NCBI RefSeq assembly: GCF_963678635.1
Contig: NC_087069.1
Span: forward strand, 55,575,175 to 55,639,174
Direction: 5' to 3'
Origin: Symsagittifera roscoffensis
Taxonomy: Eukaryota > Xenacoelomorpha > Acoela > Convolutidae
DNA length: 64,000 nt
The position numbers were made by a program, and so were the translations under genes. Below, piece by piece: positions 1-12,486 of this stretch. Every line of letters begins with the position of its first letter. Within the stretch, counting starts at the first letter, position 1. Below the pieces are notes generated by a model that worked only from the letters and a program-made list of their open reading frames with translations, searched no databases and was not told the origin of the DNA.

Positions 1-240
1 CTGAGGAGGGGGGTTGGTATTGTGGGGGGGGGGGGGGGGTAAAATGTAGTAAGCATGGGGATGGGCGTAAGGATAAACGTAGGGGAGTACTTTAAACGCC
101 TGTGTGAGGGGGAGGAGGGGGCAAATGCGGATGGGAGCAAGGTGAGAGGGGGGGGGGGGGGGGTGGCGGGGTTAGGGGTTAATTTGAGTAGGTTTACTTT
201 GCGAGTAACGTGAGGGGGGAGGTTTATTTGAGTAGGTTTA
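1..240. repeat. G-rich low-complexity stretch
   Basis: The + strand carries G runs of about 14-15 bases near 27-40 and 147-163, with many shorter GGG/GGGG runs between them. A motif of the form TTTGAGTAGGTTTA occurs twice (about 186 and 226). No reading frame is supported. The G runs could form G-quadruplexes, and their exact length is also where assembly errors are likely. Confidence 0.7.
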
Positions 241-429
241 GATGATTTTGCAAAAAAAAATTGTAGAGATTATAATCCATTATAATCAATTATAACGGAT
301 TTTAAATGGATTGTGTTTTCACGAAAATAATCGATTATAATGACAATAAAATCGATTTCGTGGTCTAAATTTGCTACAATAGGGGAACTTTTTGGTGAAC
401 ATTACGAGGCCAAAACTGTGCGTTTTGTG
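241..429. other. AT-rich non-coding stretch
   Basis: This stretch is AT-rich and contains short repeated TTATAATC/GATTATAA pieces around 265-340. I see no coding signal. The short ORFs that begin here run into the palindromic repeat cluster and are not supported as genes. Confidence 0.5.
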
Positions 430-945
430 CATTGTAAGCGGATTCGGGAACAGGCCAGCATCAGATTTGTTGCGGAATCCATAACATTGTTACTTTTCTT
501 TGATCTTCTTTGCTGTTTTGGAACCCACAAACAAATAGCTAAAACACTTTTATGCTAAAAATTGCTCCAAAAACAGGCAAATTTGCGGAATCCGCAACAA
601 ATTTTGTGGAATCCGCAACAAAGTTTGCGGAATCCGGAACAGTTTGTGAAATCCACAAACAAATAATAATATATGTGTTTAGTAAAATTAAGCTGTCCTG
701 GAATCCGCAAATTGTAAGTAGAATCCGAAAATTGTAAGAGGATTCCACAAATTGTAAGCGGAATCCGCAAATTGTAAGCGGAATGCGCATAAATTTGCGG
801 AATCCACTTACATTTGCGGAATCCGCTTACACTTGCGGAATGCAGAACTACTAGCTATATTCTCCTGTTGCGGAATGCGCGACAAAACAAATGTTCCGAC
901 AAAATTTACGTTACAGGTATTTGTACACATAAATTTTCTAGGTGG
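430..945. repeat. Cluster of near-palindromic GCGGAATCCGC motifs
   Basis: At least a dozen variants of TTGCGGAATCCGCAA occur here, for example near 471, 589, 607, 625 and in series from 697 to 870. Between about 697 and 785 the unit GCGGAATCCGCAAATTGTAA repeats head to tail with a period near 20 bp. From about 790 to 840 the reverse complement repeats (TTGCGGAATCCGCTTACA). The whole block is therefore an inverted array centred near 788. Open frames in both strands here result from the repeat and are not called as genes. Confidence 0.8.
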
Positions 946-1274
946 AATCCACTTACATTTTGGAGCATGTTTAAAAGTTAGTCTCTGGCATCCAGGAACA
1001 TACAGACACAAAGTTTTGTGCCTATCCAGAGCACACTTTGGCCTCGTAAGGAAAATTTTCCATTATTATTGATTGTTATTCATGAAACTCCGGTGCGGGA
1101 AACCAATCAGACTCGACAAAGGGTAAACTTACAAAATGATTAATAATATATTTTTTAAGTTTACCTTCTCGTCTTAGAGTTTGTCTAATTACTGACGAGT
1201 ACGAATACCTGTTATCTACATACAGACAGCACTCTACAGTTTGCATAATGCGCACTTCTTTGAACTTCATCTAG

Positions 1275-4200
1275 TTTCGTGTGGGGCAAATTGCCAAACC
1301 ACTGGATGGAAGGAACAGTAAGTGGTCTCTCACGTCTTCAGTGCTTTTTGTTTTCTCTAGGCAAGATGTGTTCTGTGCGGGAACTGATGCGGGACGACAG
1401 TGCGGGGGCAAGGAAGGGGGAGGAGAGTGGGTGGGATAAGGCAGAGATGGGACAGGGGGGTGACACGGCGACTGTGGTCACGGCTGGCAGTGGGACTGGG
1501 GGAGGGGCTGGGGCGCTGGACCAGGAGGTGTTGTCCAACCACACCAATGGCTCTATCAAATCAAGAGGTAGTGAATGCAGCTACACATACGCTCTTCTTC
1601 AGCATTCTGAGGGTGGCTTTTTCAGCTGAAGAAATATTAGTCAGAAAAAAACATCACTTGGATATGAGACATTTTCAAAGAAAAAGAATAATAAGACCGG
1701 CGTTTATGTTTTTCTGTCCAAATATTTAAAAATACGATTGTTTCTAACAGGTAAATTTTTTCAGAAACTCTTTTTTGCGCATGTTTTTTTATGTTTTGTA
1801 GATAAATCAGTCATATCAAAATTTCATCAAGTTGGTAGTTAAAATCAAAAGCGCGTTCTTCGTTGGTCTATAGCAACTAGCTTTGAGCAGAATTAGAAAC
1901 TCAATCAAAATTTTCTTGGCATTCAGTGTATGAGCAAAACTTGCATGTGTTTTTTGTCACACCTGAATCTTGCAGTTAATTGATATTTTGAGTTCGAAAT
2001 TACATAGAAGTGAAAAATATAAAATTTGCCCCAATACGACCAATCCAATTGGCCTGATTAGTGATGCAGGCTATAAATTGGGTGTTATATGCACAAGCAT
2101 ATACGCAACATAATCCCAATCTGAATTTTTGATCGTACCTTGCTTTATTAGCCTGGGCAAATTATTGTTCCGACCCTTGAAAATGGGAAGAACTTTGTAT
2201 TCAGATGTGTTTTAGTTTTTCTTTTCGTTCCACGCAAAATTGAGTACCACAAAATTCATCGGACTGGGTCGAGCGTCAAATGATATATCAAAATAAAGCA
2301 CTTTCATCCGAGATTCGAACAGCATTTAAAAAATTCCAAAGTAACACAGTTTTCCATTTGTATATTCTACTATGACTGTCGAATAGGCTTAAGCCTTTTA
2401 TCACACCGCGCAGAAAAAGCGACTCGACAGAAAAAGTCGTGTTTCCTTCCTTCTAGTTCACTTTATTTCAATGATTTTGTTAGTATAAATTAAATAACAA
2501 TCGACTCTGATTACTTTTTTTTCAATAAAACCAAGTGCCCTCTTTTTTATAAACGGATGCCGCCGAATCTATGCAAAACAAGCCCAAAAGTGGGTTGAGC
2601 TCAACTTGAAAATTAGCGATAAAAAATGAAAAAAATAACAACGACCACCATCGATGAATTTTCGATGTTCATTGCCACAATAGCAAATTTTATCGATATA
2701 TTACAGCCAATTTGGCTCATTACCAGCAATGAAACAGCAATAAAAACCTATCAAAATGAGAAAAAAGCTTGCACTTACAGGAGTTCGATTGCACCTTCAG
2801 TTTTGTAGCCTTGTAAGCTACCTCTGCGCTATCAATCCATTGATTAAGTCACATTAAAGGGCTTATCAACTAAAATTATCATATGAAAGCTACTAGAATG
2901 AGTTTAAGTTTCTTAAATTTTTAGCGATGATTTTCTATGGAATCATTACTGAAATAGCTCTAAAACATCGCAGGTTTAGCTATGCAAAACCTCTGAGTTA
3001 TAAATGAGTCAGCGCTGGAAAAGAGCGATCACTGGGATACTACAGAAAAAGCGATAATTAACGGTGGGATTTCAGCCCGGGGAGTCTTTATTCAAATTCA
3101 ATCCAAACAAAAATGTTTTTGAAGTATTAGGTAACAACCCTTTTTTGAAGTATTGGACTGACCAAAAAGGCTTATCTTATATTTTTCATACAGTTTTTAG
3201 CCTGTTTGAAAAAGTTATTGAGAGAAACGTAAAAAAATCCAAATTTTGTGTACCCAGGACTACTTTTTGCAGACAAAAATTAAAATTTGCAAAGTTTTTT
3301 TTGGAAAGTTTTTGTTTGGGTACAAAAATTGACTTGCTGTTGAAAAAAAATTTCGCTTGGTATGAAAAAAATGTTAGTCTTACAACTCTCATATAGGGAA
3401 CATAGTTTTTTATCATCACCAGGCTGTTTTATTTGGTTCAAATAGCCACAGAAACGCTCTGACCATTGTTTTTATTATTCTGACCATTCAAGATGGTCGC
3501 GGAAAAAACGTTCGAATCTGGAGTGGTGTTTCATGTAAGTTTGTGTATTAGAGACAAGCTTAATTCAGAGTGATAAGTCATTACAAGTCTTGTGTATTCG
3601 AAGATTTTTCAGTTTCGATTACCATTTTGCACAATTTTTAATATCCAATTTAAACACTAAGTTATTCGTGCTAAGTTGTTTACGCTATCCTTCAGTCTAA
3701 CCAGAAACACAACTTTGCAAAGTTAAATGTACTCGGAACTTTCTGTGCCTTTTTGCATTCTTTCGAATTCTGTGTTTTGCAGTGTTTAACGGCAAACATC
3801 TTTAATCGGACCAAACACAAGGTTTCTTGAATCATTCTATACTTATTTCACAGAAGGACACCTACGGTCTCGTACATTGTTAGTTTACCACACTTTTCTG
3901 ATCTAAGCAAATTATCTGGCTTTATTGTTCGTTAGAGAGTCCGATTTCTGAATCCTTTATACTTTGGAATACGAATGACAGCGAAATTACAGGAGGTGAA
4001 ACTTAACTGAGTTTTTTAGTTCAGAAATAAGGTGGGATTGTATCTTGGGTTTGATTTCAGTTTCCTTACTTGGATTGATGTTGCTCCTTCTTTTCAGCTG
4101 TGGGGGCTGGGGGGAGTGTGGGGCGTGGCACTATGGGCAAGAAGAAACACAGGGGCAAGAGGAGTAGTGACGACGAACACGTTAGTTGACCTTTTCTTGA

Positions 4201-7200
4201 CCTTGTTGAGTTCCTTTGCTACAACTAAAATGTTCTACTGTTACAGCCATTTCTACTTAATCACAATTCATAAAAAGAATTAAAAAGTAAAAATTGGATT
4301 TATCTCAAAGTTGAAACAATAAAAAGTGAGAGAGACATTTTCTCCTCGGTAGAGAAAGAATATGTCAAGGTGAAAAGGAAAACGTGTTTAAGAAATTAAA
4401 TAAATATGATTTATATGAAATGGCCAATTAAAACATTCGTTTTAACAGGACGAATTCGGTTTACTACCTATAACTACCTATAAGATAACTGCTCGTTTTG
4501 TGCCCAACAATTCAAAAAAGAAAAGTAAAAAGAAAAACTTACCAACAAAAAGTCTTACTAAAATAGCACTGAATGTATGTGTAAACTGATATGACAAAGC
4601 AGTTAAGCAACTAGAATTGTAAGGGTTGAAATTGAAATAGTAATTTCCAATAAGAGTATTTAGAGCTGAATCACGTATTGCGTAAGGTTGTTAGAAAAAA
4701 TGATAGGATATGTGCTAAGCCATCAAATTCAAAGTTATTAAACCAGTAAGCCATCGCAATGTCGTTCGAACCGAGTCTTCGGTTGTGGGATCCAAAACGA
4801 AGGGATCTGACTATAAAATAGAGGCGACAGCTTAAATCTGCATTTGCGCAAAGTTGTGTTTTTACCAGTGGTGACAATCCTATCAGTGTTGGCTTTTGCA
4901 TCGTCTGATGAGTCGTCAGTTTAGTAAGCAGAAAAGTTCATTGTTGTCCCTGTTGCATGGATGGTCTGACTTCAGTTGATATGGCAGAACGACTAATGTG
5001 ATATCTTGAGCTTAATTTGTGGATGTGGAAGCTTCCTCTTTGGTGAAATTATACTGATTAGGCAGTTTTCCGGATAAGAGTTGCCCTTGCTACCAATGCA
5101 GCGTCCTCTTTTGATCTCAGATTGGTTATTGTCTAGGAAGTCCGAATGGTTACTGGGTTTGTCGTTAGCAGGCAAATTAGAGTTGATTCATCACAAGCCA
5201 CATAACTCGAGGTTGGAGTGGTCTTTTTTTGCGCGGGCTGGTTGCATTCTAGATGATTTTCCAGCAAAATCGTTTTTTTTTTGGGCGTTGTTGTTCGAGG
5301 TTGCCAGTTCGATTTCTTTTCGAGTTTATGTACCAGGTCTTTTTGCTTCTTTTGCCGTCGTATTTCCATCGCAGTAATCCGTTTGGCACCTACTTCAATG
5401 TTTGATTTAGAAAAATTGAAGATGGAATGTTTTTTTAACGTGCTAGTTTGAGTTGACTCAGATATAGATAAAGCAATATCAGGTTTTCTGATGATTGATC
5501 CGTTGGATAGTTCGAACGTAGTTTTACTTGAAATTACAATTCTCTCATTCAGTTTCTAGTAGAACCATTTCCTGTTAAGACACTCTTCTGTTTTCCGGGA
5601 GAAGCAGGGCAATGAGCTTCACGTTAAAAAAGCGCTAAAATCCAATTGTTTCCGTGGTAAATTCACACTATCACGGCATCTCATGGCCAATTTCTTGTGT
5701 CAATTTCTTGTGGCTAATATGAATACAGGTAAAAGATGGGTTGACTACATTTTCAATAATTAACATATTTACACTGATGACGTTTTAAAAATATCCGTAA
5801 GAGAATTAAGTAAACTACGACTGAGAATTTAGAAAAAGATGAATATTGTGTTAGAAAATACTCCAAACCGAACTCTTGAAATTGGATCTGTGAACCCAGT
5901 ACCTTTTCCTGCCAGGCGTTTCATCGTTAATTTAAAAGGTAAAGTTTCGTCAACCCAGCTTGTTCATCTGCTTTGATATCTTTTATTTCCATAATTGGTA
6001 GAAATTGCTGAAAGTGATGCTTTATATTAGGTATCAATTTTGAATTCAGAGCTTTATTGGGAGTTGCAAAAAGTTCGGACAGACAGAATTATTTAAAAAA
6101 GCAACTGTCTTAGACATCAGCGGAAATTAAAACTGAAACAAACATAGCGTCGAAAGTTCATAAAGCAGAGTATCGCTCAAAACTTATAACCATGGCGGGC
6201 AATTGCATCTGAAGCGGCGAATAATAAACCTTGAAACAGGAAAAATGTTGCTCATGGTGGCTAATGTTTTTCTGCAATTAGTTTCCAATTTTTGAATGAT
6301 TTGATCATATTCTTATTTCCGTTTTTTTTTGGGGCGGCCTAATCTTTTTTTTTGTTGAAAATAACTCTAGATTACGATTTTTAACTAAAGTTGATTTATT
6401 TTATGATAAATCTGGATGTTCATCGCAGAATTTAAAAATTAGGCTAGTATAATCATCGGATCATCGACGATCTTGTATTTCAAATTTGGTCTGACGAAAA
6501 GTTCAAAGTTGTCGGGCTCCAGAATTTGCATGAAAAAAAAGCGTCGAAAAGGACAGATTGATCATTTTAATTATTTCTGTCTGTCCGAACTTTTTGCTAC
6601 TAATTATAAATATAGAGCAAGCTCGTGCGGATTCAGAGCTTTTGAGGCAAATGAAATATATTGCAGTCATTTTTAAAAATTGAACAAGATTTTAGCCGCC
6701 GATTCCGATACGCGATGTGTTTGTTTTAATTCTATTTTTGAGTTCGACGTCATAATGAATGTTTTTCCGTTAGAGTTATGATTTGTCGTTTAACCTTTCT
6801 AAAGACTTCAATGTGAATGTCTTTTCTGTGGAAAAAGCGTTCTATTGTTAGATAAAGGGCGCGATGGGATTCACAAATTGACTAAATATGGTACATTTTT
6901 ATCATATTGATTTTTTGTGCCGATGAGTTTTTCAAGTTTTTTTTCAATATGATGTTTTTTTCAGACTTTTGATGAAATACCAGAGTTTATCAATTTAAAT
7001 CGAACCCGCTCATTTTTTTGGGACCTTGAACACACATTGGGACCATTCTACGGCAAGGTTATAACTGTCTAAAACTGATGAAATTTTGTAGACTGTCGTT
7101 TTGTGTTCTACAATTTCTTTGGATGCAATTAAAATTTCTGAAACCATAATTCTTTGAAAATGGCTGAGACCAGGATGCTTTGAAAACCATTTGGCATATC

Positions 7201-9934
7201 TCCATATTCCTAAAACGCGGCTAGAAATTGATAAGTCCTGACTTTATCACCGCTCAGTGTTCTAAAGATGCATTGGTTACTTGTGAAACCGTCGAGTCAA
7301 AAATGACTTTATGTATTTTTAAGATTGAAGGTTGTGAACCAACCTTTCTCAACGGAATCATTTGAGGTTGGTGATGCGACACTATCTACCAGATTATGAG
7401 TTGACCTAATTGTTTTCGTTTATGCTTTTTTCTTCATTTTTGAAGTTTGAATCCAGTGCTAAATTGATGGAAATATCCTTTTTTCAAGTAAAAATTAATC
7501 GGGCTGCTAAGTTTGTCATTATTGCTTTTTGATTTGTTCTTCTGCTTTAATTCGGTGTAAATTTGTTCCATCTGAATCCAGCAAACGGAGAGGAACGCAT
7601 CTATCTTAACTTCTACGTGACTCAATGGTTCGTAAAATTTGGTAATTTTTTCTAAAAAAAATTTATGTTTCCAATCTGTTGGAATAATTTTTAAAATATG
7701 TTGACTACTAAATTGCTTTCTTTGTTTTTTTTTGGCCCAGAATTTTTGTTTTAGAATTACTGGTATTTTTGGTCTGGAAATTTTTTCGTGAGTTTGCGTT
7801 GACAGTTTGAGTTTCGTGAGTTTCCGTTGGCGGAGAAGGGGGTAGTGTTTCCGTTGACAGTGTTCGTTCAGACGCCAAATTTTTTCATTTTATAGATGAA
7901 AGTGACCGTGATCATTTCGTCTGCTCCCGCTGAGATATCGCACATTTTCGACGTTTCGGCTAAAACTGTGTCTCGCGTTCTATTCGCTTAGCAATTTAAG
8001 CCTCTCGAAAGTAACATTAGTCTCCTCATATACGCTGTTGCTAATCATTCCAGGAACTGTTTGAATCAAACCCGGAGGATTTTCATCTTTATGCATTTTT
8101 GCCCGGTAAAACGTCCACCTTTGTTTTCCAATGCGAGGTATAACATTGACAGCACTTTTTGTCTGCTTCGTCCAATCGTATTCAGTTAAAACGTTTTGCA
8201 GAGGTATTTAGGTTTTCCTCTCTCGTTTGATTCGTAACGGTTTGATTGCATCATGACAAAATGTTCTTTTGGTACAGCTAATTCTACTGATCCACAATTG
8301 ATTAATGTATGAAGAGTAGAGAGTGAGTTAATCTCAAAGTTAGAATGAGTGTGTCAAATTCAATCAAGAAGACCTGATAAAGTAATTTAAGAAAGATGAT
8401 TTTATGTAAAATAAAAAATTATAACTGCAGACAAAATTAGGCAATAATCAACTAATTGGCAGTTCTTGTCATGGCTATAGCTCTATAAGCTGTATGTTGC
8501 AAATAATTTTAAGATGATCGTTTTCGAAAAATTTCCCTTCTAAAAATGACTTGATACGTTATGAGCCCTCCATAATTCACAAGCACCTAGGGGTCCAAAA
8601 TGAAACATGTTTTTGCAAAAATGAATTAGTGCCATTGTTGACCATTTTAATGCTTTCGGGCGGGACCAGCGCCAACTGATGAAAAAAGTGCCCCTACTGA
8701 AACTGAGGATTTTAGGTCGAACATTACTAAATCTATCTAATAAAAATGTGTGACTTCGTAATTAAAAATTATCCAGTCTGTTTGAACAAAATACCAAAAC
8801 AAATACAGCCGTATCTCGAGATGATGCTTTCTTTTAGATTCATACGTTTGAAAATAACTCTAAATTAGCGATTGCTTGAAAGATTACAATTAAATGCACC
8901 AAAATTAATCTTCGGACTGAGTTGAGAGATTTTTATTGTTAAACCCCGTTCTTTTTTGATACGGAGGACTGGTTTGGATTTTTTGGTTTTTATTCTAATT
9001 TCGTGCTAATATGGTGAGCGTCCAGGCATACAAAGATTATTTATTCTGATTTTGTGCCGCAAAAACTTAGTTTTTTCCAAAGTAAAGTTGATTTTTGAGT
9101 TTTTAGCGCCATTTTAGGAATGAAAAACTTTTAAAAAGTCCCTTTTTTGCACTAACTTTGAAAATAAAACCTTACGATATTTACTATTTGTTTTTGGTTT
9201 TTCTTGTCATTGTTCTACAAAAATTGTTTGCCATGTGGCTTATTCTAGTATGAACGTCGGTCGAACATGCTACTTTTTGTTCAGATCTTTTTATCAAACC
9301 ACGCAGACAAAAAACAAAACAACTTTGAAAAAAAAAAATCTTTTTATTGTATTTTTTAAGACTATGTTTGGAATACTTTGCTTCTCTGCTACATGCAGAG
9401 TAACCGGCTATCCTTGTTATGGTAATATTTTCGTTTGCCATATGCTGTGCTTAGTATAAGATGGCAGTGCGCGTGGAGAATGTGGTGGATTGGGATGTGG
9501 TCATGAACATGTACAAAGACATGCAACACATGGACGATGATGCCCTGGAAGACAACAGACACCAGACAGACCACAAGGTAGGGGGGGAGGCAGAACTTAG
9601 AGATCAGAGGGGGGGGGGTGATATTTCATCTATCTTCTATATCACCCTTATGATCACCTATCTTCTATATCACCCTAATGACTTCACTCATTAGACCAAT
9701 CGCAGATAAGGCATGGTCCCAAAACGAAAAACTAGAGCGTACTTTCTTATCCTAATTTACACAGTATATCAACTTGTCCGTTAGAGGACGTAGGAGAGTG
9801 TGTGTGTTGTGTGCTGTGTTTAGAACTATGACCTGGGGGGTTCCTTCAGTGCCACCAGGGCCATCGACAACTCCTTTGACATCCAGCTGCCCACCTGGAA
9901 AACAGCTGCAGCTGCGTCCTCCTCCGAAGTGTGA
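1275..9934 (+). CDS. Host gene, five 3' exons, unknown product with PDZ-type C-terminus
   Basis: Five exons join in one reading frame: 1275-1317, 1361-1567, 4098-4180, 9455-9577 and 9824-9934 (TGA at 9932-9934). Acceptors are ATCTAG, TTCTCTAG, TTTTCAG, GCTTAG and TGTTTAG. Donors are GTAAGT, GTAGTG, GTTAGT and GTAGGG. Every junction keeps phase, which supports the model although no transcript was seen. The result is 188 residues, open at the 5' end, so earlier exons probably lie outside the window. The second exon is Gly/Ala/Thr-rich. The third encodes a basic patch (MGKKKHRGKRSS). The last ends in SSEV, fitting a class I PDZ ligand (S-x-V), as in cytoplasmic tails of channels and receptors. 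No membrane segment is visible. The exons are GC-rich against AT-rich introns. I do not recognise the family. Confidence 0.6.
2155..2420 (+). repeat. Dispersed repeat, copy 1
   Basis: It begins near AATTATTGTTCCGACC and runs through GAAAATGGG, CTTTGTATTC, GTGTGTTT-like and TACCACA blocks. The same blocks recur in the same order at 11085-11240. A second shared block, CCTTTTATCACACCGCGCAG (about 2391), recurs near 11567 and 9286. The copies look roughly 75-80% alike by eye, so this is probably an old mobile element. Confidence 0.6.
3236..3345. repeat. Small inverted repeat / hairpin
   Basis: AAATTTTGTGTACCCA near 3241 pairs with TGGGTACAAAAATT near 3318. Between them AAAAATTAAAATTTG-type sequence can also fold. 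This is a local fold-back inside an intron with no assigned function. Confidence 0.45.
4181..9454 (+). other. Large intron of the host gene
   Basis: This is a 5.3-kb AT-rich stretch between two phase-compatible exons. It contains the inverted pair at 6040-6650 and a third piece of the dispersed repeat near 9281-9335. The short frames on both strands (for example 5081-5377 and 7434-7625) show no recognisable domain and no splice support. I see no other gene in it. Confidence 0.45.
6040..6650. repeat. Inverted repeat pair
   Basis: The arm at about 6063-6094 contains GCAAAAAGTTCGGACAGACA followed by GAATTATTT. Its reverse complement (AATTATTTCTGTCTGTCCGAA, then CTTTTTGC) lies at about 6569-6598. 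AATTCAGAGCTTT (6052) and GATTCAGAGCTTT (6630) flank the arms but in direct orientation. The arms could be the ends of a short non-autonomous element, but I could not define terminal repeats or a target duplication. Confidence 0.4.
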
Positions 9935-12486
9935 ACAACTAGGCTACAATTACGACATATACAACCAAAGCACATAAACAATAACAACAAACAACAATGC
10001 AATCAGACTAATTCACATCAGCTACCACGTGTGAACAAATATGAACGTATTTAGACAGAGAAAAAGGAAAAACAAGCTTACCAATCAATAACATCACTAT
10101 CAGACACGCTTCCTCTTTATCTGTTCACGCTTCTTTGAAACAGAAGTTTGCATTGTCTATTTTGCACCATATGAATTATAGTTCTGAATCTTGTTCCTGC
10201 GTTTTTTCCCGCCTCGTTGAGAAGACAGATGTTAGAATTAGAGGGAGGTCAGTGTTTTTTAACCAGAAATTCGGGATTTTTTCCTCACTTATGTTGCTAT
10301 GTGGAACGGTGTCGTGTCTCTGCCACTACCTCGAGTCACGCAACTACAATCGATCTTCTACCTAACAAGCGGGAGATGTGAAACGTAATCAGTCGCGTAT
10401 AACCTTTGATAAAAGTTTCAGGCATTGATGAACCGTTTTAGTAAAGATAATGCTGATTCAATCGGAGATCGTAACGGCATGTATGGTCATTCATGATTCT
10501 CGTAAATAGCTTTAAGAGATAACTTTTGTCATTTTATGAGGCTAACAGACCTTTACAAGAAATCTCAACCTCAAAGATAGCCAGCACGCAATAACATAAC
10601 TCTACCTATTTGGACAGAAAGGATAGGTTTCCTGGAGCTTCAACATCAATTTCAATCAATTTTAGTCCTATTGAAAATTTTTCGGTAGCGTTTATTTTGG
10701 CTTCGGTTTCATGCAAAATGTTCTAAGAATAGAAATGATTTATATTGACTTGAATGAATTTTTATCAAATTTTTTATCAAATGTATTTTTTTAAGATATT
10801 TTGTACATATATTTTTTTAGATTTTCTCGACTACCAAGTTATAGAGAAGTTAAAGCTAAAAGTATAACGTATCGTTCGCTATCGACTTTTGCTGTTGACC
10901 TTTGGCCTGAAAAGAAACTTTGAAAATAACTAATACTTGGAGATGCCACCCGACAGGCTGATGCCTTTTTGGTATTTTCCCAAACCGAACTTTGTTGTAA
11001 ACATACATTTTCATTGAATGTTTGCTTATAAATTAAAAATTAAAATTGTTATTTATTATATAAGGTAAACTATCTGAACAAACAATGAATTATTGTTCCG
11101 ACCATTGAAAATGGGGTGAAACTTTGTATTCGGGTGTGTTTAAGTTTTATTTTGCTTTTGTTTTCCTCGCAAAATCTGTTACCACAGATAATGAAGCGAC
11201 TGGATTGAGGTATTTTGAATATCATTTAAAATTTTTCTAAAATATTTCCCAGTATCGAGAGAAACCGGTTTGAAAAATTTAATTTTTTGTCCTCATTTGA
11301 GCAAATGAAGCAAGCCAGCAGGCTTACGACAGCTGAATTATGCCTAAAAACCTACTTTTATGCAGGTAAAACAAGTTTTTGGAGTTTATTAGTTTCATTT
11401 TGGGAACCATAAACTTAATAACGTAAAAAATTTCTGCAAAAAATTTTGAAAAATTTTGTTCTATAATTTAACTTTAACTTTTCCAGTCATATTTCTACAA
11501 GGTTTTGTCCAATTTGCCCATTTTACTAATACTGTCTAATATGCCAGAATTATTTTGTTATATCAGACCTTTTTATCACACCAAGCAGAAAAAACTTCAT
11601 TAATTTTGAAAAAAAAAGTTATGAAATCGGCGGAAATTTGGTCTAACAGTGGTTGACAGTCAAACAGAGTAAATAAATAACATTGAGTACATCAATTGAA
11701 CTTTACAAGCGTGATCGTCAGGGTAAATTTTTCTGAATAGACTTTTTAGACTTTTTCTGAATACATCAGAATTTGTTGCAATGGCTTCACAGTTTATGAT
11801 TTGCATGAAAATTTTAAACTCCAATAAACCTTTGCCAGCTATAACTTCTGACCTAGAGAACCTTGAGCTATTCTTGTGCTCATAAACTCGCCAGCAAGGT
11901 TTTCATAGCACGAGAAAATTGGTAACTCGATACCTTTAGCACATCGAGACACGTTTCGTCTAGACACGTTTCGCTCGATCACAATTCGCCCCTTTTGAGT
12001 TTAGAGGCGCATTTCTCCCCTTACGCACGAAGCCCCGTCTTAAAATATGGGGCGAAATGGGCCACTGGGTCGAATTGTATTGGGCGAATGGTGCCACCTT
12101 AGCGCATGTATCAAAGCAAAACTTCTCTTTTCATTCGATTAGAGCTAGCAACATTATACTGACTACGTCAATGAGTTACATTTAGGGTGTCTGCACTGAA
12201 AACCAAAGTTTGTTTGTTTCAGATCACTTAACTCAAACTTAATGAGTTTTATTTGTCAAATTATTGACTTCGTACCATTCCCAATGAGTCTGATTTTGTG
12301 TAAAGAATCGCTATTTGTTTGATCCGACTCTACAATTAATAGATTTGAAAGTATAATTATGATAATAAAGTTCTAAAAAGCATACTAAAGCAATTGATTC
12401 GGAGTTTGATTGTCCCAATTTGATTAAGCAATTGATTTAAGATTTAAATACTTGGTTCCAAATAAGCTTTAGACCTTTTTTTCAAA
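9935..12486 (+). other. Intergenic / 3' flanking region
   Basis: AT-rich sequence follows the stop of the first host gene. It holds the second copy of the dispersed repeat (11085-11600). No other coding exon with convincing splice sites was found. The 76-codon frame at 10135-10365 is not supported. Confidence 0.4.
11085..11600 (+). repeat. Dispersed repeat, copy 2
   Basis: ATTATTGTTCCGACCATTGA near 11090, CTTTGTATTCGGGTGTGTTT near 11122, and TTACCACA-containing sequence match the copy at 2155 in order and orientation. The CCTTTTTATCACACCAAGCAG block near 11568 matches the end of copy 1. The spacing between blocks is larger here, suggesting an internal insertion or a deletion in copy 1. Confidence 0.55.

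Larger units (their letters stand above)
1568..4097 (+). other. Intron of the host gene, with a dispersed repeat and a fold-back
   Basis: This is a 2.5-kb AT-rich intron inferred from the flanking splice sites. It contains one copy of a dispersed repeat (2155-2420) and a small inverted repeat (3236-3345). The 110-codon frame at 3064-3396 overlaps the fold-back and has no homology I can see, so I do not call it a gene. Confidence 0.5.

Noticed and set aside
539-790. Frames of 61-83 aa on both strands
   Set aside because: They are translations of the GCGGAATCCGC repeat cluster and contain the same peptide again and again.
3064-3396. 110-aa frame starting MGFQPGESLFKF
   Set aside because: It overlaps an inverted repeat inside an inferred intron, is Phe/Lys-rich as AT-rich DNA translates, and no splice or domain evidence supports it.
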